Assembly: GCA_017450685.1 (NCBI GenBank)
Contig: JAFSTB010000012.1
Span: forward strand, 1 to 56,795
DNA: 56,795 bases
Direction: 5' to 3'
DNA from: Paludibacteraceae bacterium
GTDB lineage: Bacteria; Bacteroidota; Bacteroidia; Bacteroidales; Paludibacteraceae
This document shows, piece after piece, positions 51,327-56,795 of this stretch (its first letter is position 1; the number at the start of each line of letters is the position of its first letter). Under the pieces are notes generated by a model. That model was given only the letters and a program-made list of their open reading frames with translations. It did no database searches and had not been told where the DNA came from. Made by a program: the position numbers and the translations under genes.

Positions 51327-52484
51327 ATGAAAATCCTTCATACCGGTGATTGGCATTTAGGCCATACACTTTTTGGTTACGACCGCACTGAAGAGCAGCA
51401 GTCGATGCTTCAGCAGATGGTCGGTATAGCCAAAGAACAGCAGCCTGATGTGTTTGTTATCGCAGGCGATGTGTATCACACGCCGCAACCCTCGGCTGCC
51501 ATACAAACGCTGTTCAATAAGACGATTATTCAGTTGCATGACCAATGCCCGAAGATGCCTATTGTGGTCACGGCAGGCAATCATGACAGCAGTTCCAAAC
51601 ATGAGATATTCCGCACTCCGTGGGAATATCTCAATGTGTTTATGATAGGTTCGTTCGACCGCGATAACCCCCACCGACATATACTGCAAATACCCGGTGT
51701 AGGCTTCGTCATTGCCTTGCCGTTCACACACGAGCGCAACCTGCAAGGCGGTGTCTTGCAACAGTTGTTAGACGAGACAGAGAAACGCAACACCGACCAC
51801 CTGCCGGTTCTTCTCACAGCACATACCACCATTGCCGGTGCCAACTTCAAAGGTCATGACGATGCCGACGGCAAGACCATCGGCGGCATAGATGCCATCG
51901 ATGTTCACTCTATCGGCACAGGCTACGACTATTTGGCACTGGGACATATCCACCACCCGCAGTTCGTTCATACAGGCAAACATAATGTGCGTTATGCCGG
52001 TTCACCGCTACCCGTCAGTTTTGACGAAGAGTATGAGCACTCGGTGAGCATAGTGGAGATTGGCAGCCATGGCGAACAACCTAAGGTCCAGACTGTTTCC
52101 ATCGCTAATCCGCACCCGCTCACCACCTTACCCGCTGTAGGTGCTGCCTCGTGGAAGGATGCCAAAACATTGCTCAAAGATTTTCCTGATGACCTGCCTA
52201 ATTATATCCGTCTCAATGTAGAGGTGACCGATGCCTTGCCATCTGATGCCAAACAAGAGGCTGTGCAACTCACCGACGGCAAACAGTGCCGCTTCTGCCT
52301 TATCAATGTAGTAAAACACCGGTCAACGAGAACAGCCACAGCACAGGTGACCGTTGAACAGTTAAGGCTGATGACACCTTTAGAAGTGGCACAGATGTAT
52401 GCCAAAGACACCAATATGCTCTTCGATGAACAGATGCAACAGATGATGCTGGAGGTGATGGAACAAGTAAAAGCCAATATCTGA
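51327..52484 (+). CDS. sbcD: SbcD DNA exonuclease subunit (Mre11-type)
   Basis: A 385-residue calcineurin-like nuclease subunit that with SbcC cleaves hairpin and protein-blocked DNA ends. Metal-binding motifs are HTGDWHLGHTLFGYDR (residues about 4-19), VIAGDVYHTPQPS, VTAGNHDSSSKHE, TAHTTIAGA and LALGHIHHPQ, in family order. The length is usual and the C-terminal capping region is present. It lies 20 nt after the transporter gene and 5 nt before sbcC, so the pair is co-translated. Confidence 0.96.
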   Translation: MKILHTGDWHLGHTLFGYDRTEEQQSMLQQMVGIAKEQQPDVFVIAGDVYHTPQPSAAIQTLFNKTIIQLHDQCPKMPIVVTAGNHDSSSKHEIFRTPWEYLNVFMIGSFDRDNPHRHILQIPGVGFVIALPFTHERNLQGGVLQQLLDETEKRNTDHLPVLLTAHTTIAGANFKGHDDADGKTIGGIDAIDVHSIGTGYDYLALGHIHHPQFVHTGKHNVRYAGSPLPVSFDEEYEHSVSIVEIGSHGEQPKVQTVSIANPHPLTTLPAVGAASWKDAKTLLKDFPDDLPNYIRLNVEVTDALPSDAKQEAVQLTDGKQCRFCLINVVKHRSTRTATAQVTVEQLRLMTPLEVAQMYAKDTNMLFDEQMQQMMLEVMEQVKANI

Positions 52485-52489
52485 GAGGT

Positions 52490-55400
52490 ATGAAACTACA
52501 GACACTCACCATACATAATATCGCTTCTATAGAAGATGCCGTCATCGACTTCACTGCCGAACCTTTGTCTGACAGCGAACTCTTTCTTATTACCGGCGAC
52601 ACCGGTGCCGGCAAGTCAACCATTCTCGACGCTATCTGCCTCGCACTTTATGCCAATACACCACGACTGACCGCCGTACCCGACCGGAGAAACAAAGAAG
52701 AGAATATGGATATGGGCGTTGCCGACACCTGCCAACTGATGCGACGAGATACTAAACAAGCCTTTGCACGACTTACCTTCATAGGCAATGACGGTAATCA
52801 TTATGAGGCTGAATGGTCGGTGGAAATGAAACGCAAAAACCTCAGTCGCCGCTGGTTGCTACGTAACCTCACTCATCCCGATGCCTCTCCCGACGAAGGT
52901 AATGGTGGTCGAAGCACGAAAGATAAACAGATGCAAGAGGCTGTCCTGCAAGCAGTTGGATTAGACTTCGAACAGTTCTGCCGTACTACCATGCTCGCAC
53001 AAGGGGAGTTCACACGATTCCTACTAAGCGACGAAAAACAAAAAGCACAAATTCTGGAGAAAGTGACAGGCACCGAAATGTATTCCAAAATAGGTGCTAA
53101 GGTGTACGAAATAACGGCGTTATATAAGCAGGAATGGGAAAAAGCAAAGGAAAAAATAAGTGGGGTGCAAACCTTGACCGACGAACAAAAAGAACAAATA
53201 CAAAATCAATTGCAAACAATTGAGAGTCAGAGCGAAGAAAAGAAAAATATAATCAAAATTCTTACTGATAAGTTGCAGTGGCTTCAGCGTGAACAACAAC
53301 TGTCGCACGACCTGCAATCAGCCAAAGAGGCCTACCTCTCTATCAAGCAGGCTACGGAAAGCGATGAACACAGAAAGATGTGCCTAACCGGCAGTCTATG
53401 GGACAAAACGGCAGACCCACGTCTTTGGCTCACACAACAACAATCAGCTCAACAATCGGTTGATAAACAACGAGAAACATTGCGTAATCAGCAGGAGGAA
53501 TATGTAGTGCTTTTGCAGGGAAAAGCATACCTCGACCTACAAATTGAAAAGACGCAAAAGCAACTCTCTGACATTGACCAACGTTTATCCGAAGAGCAGA
53601 CCAAAGCAGAGATATATGCTAATGTACAGACCATTACGGCTCAACTCAATGCTATCATTGGCGCACGTGAAGAGATAGATAAACAGCAAGTGATAGTGAA
53701 TGAAAAAGACCAACAGATAAAGAATATACTCACACCCCAACTGAATACCCTCACTTCCAAGGCTGAAGAACTCAAAAAGCAACTTGACGAATGGCAGACG
53801 AAAGAGCAAGACTTGGAACGACAAGTGCAGGAACTGCAACTCAACAGCCTCAGAGAGAAACGCGATAACGCTAATAACCAACTGACTAATATCACCTTAG
53901 CGCAAGATAGAATTCAGACGCTTATAACCGTCAGTAATCGCTATGAAGACGACGAAAAACAGATATCACTACGGCGTAGTGAATTGCAGGCATTGCAACA
54001 ACAAATAGCCGACATGGCTATGCCAATGCAAGATGCAGTTAAGAAAAAAGACGATTGCGAACAACGACTCAATACACAAAAACAGACGGTGGAACAGTTC
54101 GCCAAGACACTTCGCGCTCGATTGACGAAAGGCGACCATTGCCCTATTTGCGGACAAGAAGTGACACAGACCATTCCACACGAAGATGAATGGCAGAAAC
54201 TGTACGAACAGGCATTGCAAGACTTCAATACCGCTCAAAATGAATATAACAACCTGCAACAAACACTCAACCGACTTAAAGCAGAAGAGAAAACACAAAC
54301 AACAGCATTAGCCAATAACGAACAAAAACACAATAATGATAACTCCGTTATAATAGCACAAAACGCTGTAATACAAATATGTAAGCAATGTGCCGTACCC
54401 GACGATTTGTTGCAAACGCCGTTGCCGGTAGAACAACTGACCAACCTGCTCACAGAACAAACACGGACAATAAAAATTACAATCTCCGCCTTAGCCGCTC
54501 ACATCCGTGCAGGCGAAAACATAGAGCAGGAACTGAAGCAAGTGCGACAACAGATAACACAGAAAAGAAAAGAAACGGAGCAACACAACCGGATATTGAC
54601 AGATGTGCAAAATAATATGAATGCGGCTTTAACTGCCAAACAAACAGCCGCAGGTATAATACGCTCCAAACAAGACGATATACAACAATTAAAACAAAAA
54701 GCAGAGACGTATCTGTCAGATATACAATGGCAAACCGACTGGATGAAAGATACCGAAACCTTCATTCAATCATTAACACAATCAGCACGCCGCTACCACG
54801 ATAATCAACAACTGCAACAATCACTCACTGCTCAACTCGGCACTCTAAAAACAGAAAACCAACAAGCAGCCGACATTATTGCTGCCATCTTGTTGTTGCA
54901 ACCGCAATGGGGTGAAACAGTGGAAGTTAATCGTAAATACGTAGAAGGAATAATAAGCCGACTGAACACGTTGCAAATAGATGTGGCAACCGCTATCAAA
55001 TTGCTTGCTCAAGCACAACAGATAATAAGTCAAACGAAAGAGAAAATTGACACATTCCTTCTGAATAACAATACGATAACGCTTCCTCTGCTGCAAACAC
55101 TTAACGACTATTCCGGCAATTATATTCAGTCGCTACGCCAAAACATTGAAAGCAGGAACACTTCGCTCAGTCAAAAAAAGACACTGTATGATAATGCTCT
55201 TCTCGCCCTCGACAACCACCGCAAACAGCGACCCTCTTTCGCTGACAATGAGACCGAAGAGGTACTGCAACACAGCATTGCCGATATAGAACGGCAGTGG
55301 CAACAACTGCAAGAGACTAAAGGCGGATTGAATCAGCAACTGCAAGCCGACAATAATGCCAAAGAGCAACTGCAAGAATATATAGACATCGCCAAACAAA

Positions 55401-55924
55401 AAGAGACAACTTATCTCAATTGGTTCAGACTCTGTAACTTGGTTGGTGACAAAGATGGTAGCAAGTTCCGCCGTATAGCACAGAGTTATATCCTCACCAA
55501 CCTCACCGAGTCGGCAAATATCTATATGCAGCGTCTTACTAATCGCTACACTCTCCATGCCGTTCCCGGCACATTTGTCATTATGGTGGAAGATGCGTAT
55601 CAAGGCTATTTGTCCAGACCAACCAGCACTATCTCCGGCGGTGAGAGTTTCCTCGTTTCCCTCGCTTTGGCACTGGCACTGAGCGACATAGGACAGAACC
55701 TGCGAGTGGAAACACTCTTCATAGATGAAGGCTTCGGCACACTTAGCGGAGAACCACTGCAAAAAGCATTAGACACTCTGCAATCGCTCCACCAACACGC
55801 CGGACGACAGGTGGGAATAATAAGCCATATTGAAGAGGTAAGAGAACGAATACCCGTGCAAATACAACTGTCAAGACCCAATAACCATTCAGCCGCTGAA
55901 GTGAAGATATGTACAGTAGGGTAG
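52490..55924 (+). CDS. sbcC: SbcC DNA repair ATPase (Rad50-type)
   Basis: A 1,144-residue SMC-like ATPase. Walker A is in TGDTGAGKSTILDAIC (about residues 35-50). Two long coiled-coil arms rich in Gln, Glu and Lys surround the zinc hook CPIC (Cys551-Cys554). The C-terminal head has the signature STISGGESFLVSLALALALS and Walker B ETLFIDEGFGTL. It partners with SbcD in processing DNA ends, hairpins and palindromes. The window contains several long inverted repeats, natural substrates of this complex, including the DGR hairpin. The gene is intact. Confidence 0.96.
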   Translation: MKLQTLTIHNIASIEDAVIDFTAEPLSDSELFLITGDTGAGKSTILDAICLALYANTPRLTAVPDRRNKEENMDMGVADTCQLMRRDTKQAFARLTFIGNDGNHYEAEWSVEMKRKNLSRRWLLRNLTHPDASPDEGNGGRSTKDKQMQEAVLQAVGLDFEQFCRTTMLAQGEFTRFLLSDEKQKAQILEKVTGTEMYSKIGAKVYEITALYKQEWEKAKEKISGVQTLTDEQKEQIQNQLQTIESQSEEKKNIIKILTDKLQWLQREQQLSHDLQSAKEAYLSIKQATESDEHRKMCLTGSLWDKTADPRLWLTQQQSAQQSVDKQRETLRNQQEEYVVLLQGKAYLDLQIEKTQKQLSDIDQRLSEEQTKAEIYANVQTITAQLNAIIGAREEIDKQQVIVNEKDQQIKNILTPQLNTLTSKAEELKKQLDEWQTKEQDLERQVQELQLNSLREKRDNANNQLTNITLAQDRIQTLITVSNRYEDDEKQISLRRSELQALQQQIADMAMPMQDAVKKKDDCEQRLNTQKQTVEQFAKTLRARLTKGDHCPICGQEVTQTIPHEDEWQKLYEQALQDFNTAQNEYNNLQQTLNRLKAEEKTQTTALANNEQKHNNDNSVIIAQNAVIQICKQCAVPDDLLQTPLPVEQLTNLLTEQTRTIKITISALAAHIRAGENIEQELKQVRQQITQKRKETEQHNRILTDVQNNMNAALTAKQTAAGIIRSKQDDIQQLKQKAETYLSDIQWQTDWMKDTETFIQSLTQSARRYHDNQQLQQSLTAQLGTLKTENQQAADIIAAILLLQPQWGETVEVNRKYVEGIISRLNTLQIDVATAIKLLAQAQQIISQTKEKIDTFLLNNNTITLPLLQTLNDYSGNYIQSLRQNIESRNTSLSQKKTLYDNALLALDNHRKQRPSFADNETEEVLQHSIADIERQWQQLQETKGGLNQQLQADNNAKEQLQEYIDIAKQKETTYLNWFRLCNLVGDKDGSKFRRIAQSYILTNLTESANIYMQRLTNRYTLHAVPGTFVIMVEDAYQGYLSRPTSTISGGESFLVSLALALALSDIGQNLRVETLFIDEGFGTLSGEPLQKALDTLQSLHQHAGRQVGIISHIEEVRERIPVQIQLSRPNNHSAAEVKICTVG

Positions 55925-55954
55925 AGTACTTGATTTATAGATTTTTGCATATTT

Positions 55955-55986
55955 GTTGCACAATTGAAAAATATGCATTACCTTTG
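55955..55986 (+). promoter_or_regulatory. Promoter of pyruvate phosphate dikinase
   Basis: GTTG (55955-55958) and TACCTTTG (55979-55986) with a 20-nt spacer, then a leader of about 95 nt before the ATG at 56090. Confidence 0.7.
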
Positions 55987-56089
55987 CGGGCTGAAAAGAC
56001 AGATGAAAATCACTAAAAACAATTTAGAAGACATTGTTTTTTGAATTGCTCTGAAAAATAAGTATATACATAAAGTTAAACATTTTCAA

Positions 56090-56795
56090 ATGGAACAGAA
56101 AAAACGTGTTTATACCTTCGGTAACGGTAAGGCTGAAGGTAATGCCCAGATGCGAGAGCAACTGGGTGGTAAAGGTGCCAACTGCGCCGAGATGAACCTC
56201 GTAGGTGTTCCCGTTCCTCCGGGATTCACCATCACCACCGATGTATGCAACGAGTATTACGAAGTAGGACAAGAGAAGATAATGGCTCTCTTGAACGATG
56301 ACGTGATGGCTGCCGTTCACCACATCGAGAACCTGATGAACTCTAAGTTCGGTGACCCCGCCAACCCGCTGCTCGTCAGTGTACGTTCAGGTGCACGCGC
56401 TTCTATGCCCGGTATGATGGACACTATCCTCAACCTCGGTCTGAACGACATCGTGGCTGAAGGGATGGTAAAGAAAACCAATAACCCCCATTTCGTTTAC
56501 GACTCTTATCGCCGTTTCGTACAGATGTACGGTGATGTCGTTCTCGGTATGAAACCCGTCAACAAAACCGACATCGACCCCTTCGAGAAAATCATCGACG
56601 AGGTGAAGGAGATTCGCGGTATTAAGTTGGACAAAGACCTTAATGTTGACGAACTCAAACTCCTTGTTGCACGCTTCAAGACGGCTATCAAAGAGCAGAC
56701 CGGTAAGGATTTCCCGAATGACCCGATCGAGCAGCTCTGGGGCGCTATCTGCGCTGTATTCCGCAGTTGGATGAACGAGCGCGCAATCCTCTATC
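56090..56795 (+). CDS. ppdK: Pyruvate phosphate dikinase, N-terminal part (cut by window end)
   Basis: The first 235 residues of an enzyme normally near 900 residues, which interconverts pyruvate, ATP and phosphate with phosphoenolpyruvate, AMP and pyrophosphate. The N terminus KRVYTFGNGKAEGNAQMREQ, LGGKGANCAEMNLVGVPVPP and PLLVSVRSGARASMPGMMDT are the ATP-grasp nucleotide-binding blocks specific to this enzyme. I placed the start at 56090 because MEQKKRVYTFG matches the usual beginning and follows a promoter. The catalytic histidine and PEP domains lie beyond the window. Confidence 0.96.
   Translation, partial: MEQKKRVYTFGNGKAEGNAQMREQLGGKGANCAEMNLVGVPVPPGFTITTDVCNEYYEVGQEKIMALLNDDVMAAVHHIENLMNSKFGDPANPLLVSVRSGARASMPGMMDTILNLGLNDIVAEGMVKKTNNPHFVYDSYRRFVQMYGDVVLGMKPVNKTDIDPFEKIIDEVKEIRGIKLDKDLNVDELKLLVARFKTAIKEQTGKDFPNDPIEQLWGAICAVFRSWMNERAILY

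Overview
The window looks like chromosome from an uncultured or gut-type member of the Bacteroidales (phylum Bacteroidota). Eleven promoters carry the Bacteroidota-type element TTTG-N19/20-TANNTTTG, nearly always as TACCTTTG. There is a complete Na+-translocating NADH:quinone reductase operon, and there are secreted proteins with C-terminal tails resembling type IX secretion sorting signals. DUF4465 surface proteins follow a cobalamin riboswitch, and typical Bacteroidales housekeeping genes are present. No rRNA, tRNA or CRISPR array was recognised by eye.

Layout. Positions 1-3503 (minus strand) hold a glycosyltransferase 2, folC and a TupA-like ATP-grasp gene, probably one operon. Positions 3616-5477 (plus) hold a DUF2400 protein and a polyprenyl diphosphate synthase. 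Positions 5436-15390 (minus) form a long run nqrA-B-C-D-[four-helix-bundle gene]-E-F, prs, an M28 peptidase lipoprotein, sufC and a half-length sufD. NqrC ends in an unusual tail with 24 cysteines. Positions 15599-18535 encode a lipoprotein that fuses a GH2 glycosidase to an aldose 1-epimerase; it is divergent from nqrA, and the two promoters share a symmetric operator-like sequence. Positions 18583-19814 hold an AT-rich MNT/HEPN toxin-antitoxin pair and a nitroreductase.

Positions 19816-25846 are the most remarkable part. Four 33-bp tandem repeats and a promoter precede an AAA+ ATPase (DUF4143). A complete diversity-generating retroelement (DGR) follows: a secreted formylglycine-generating-enzyme-fold protein with a 3' variable repeat, a long inverted repeat, an HRDC-type accessory protein, a DGR reverse transcriptase, and a template repeat inside the 3' end of the RT reading frame. 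VR and TR align over 129 bp without gaps. All 16 mismatches lie opposite template adenines, which is direct evidence of past mutagenic retrohoming. A strong terminator and then a secreted caspase-family protease follow.

Positions 25865-31394 hold pdxA, alaS, a GtrA-family protein and guanine deaminase. Positions 31414-37925 hold a surface-protein remnant, a cobalamin riboswitch with a downstream terminator hairpin, and two secreted DUF4465 proteins. Positions 38031-49485 hold an orphan HigA-like regulator and a 3,241-residue secreted repeat protein with about 33 cysteine-containing repeats, which overlaps a predicted outer-membrane barrel gene. Positions 49600-56795 hold a Na/Pi cotransporter, sbcD, sbcC and the start of pyruvate phosphate dikinase, which runs off the window.

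Energy conservation (Nqr), envelope biogenesis, Fe-S assembly and DNA repair form the conserved background. The DGR cassette, the giant repeat protein, the toxin-antitoxin pair and the B12-controlled surface proteins form the accessory, outward-facing layer.
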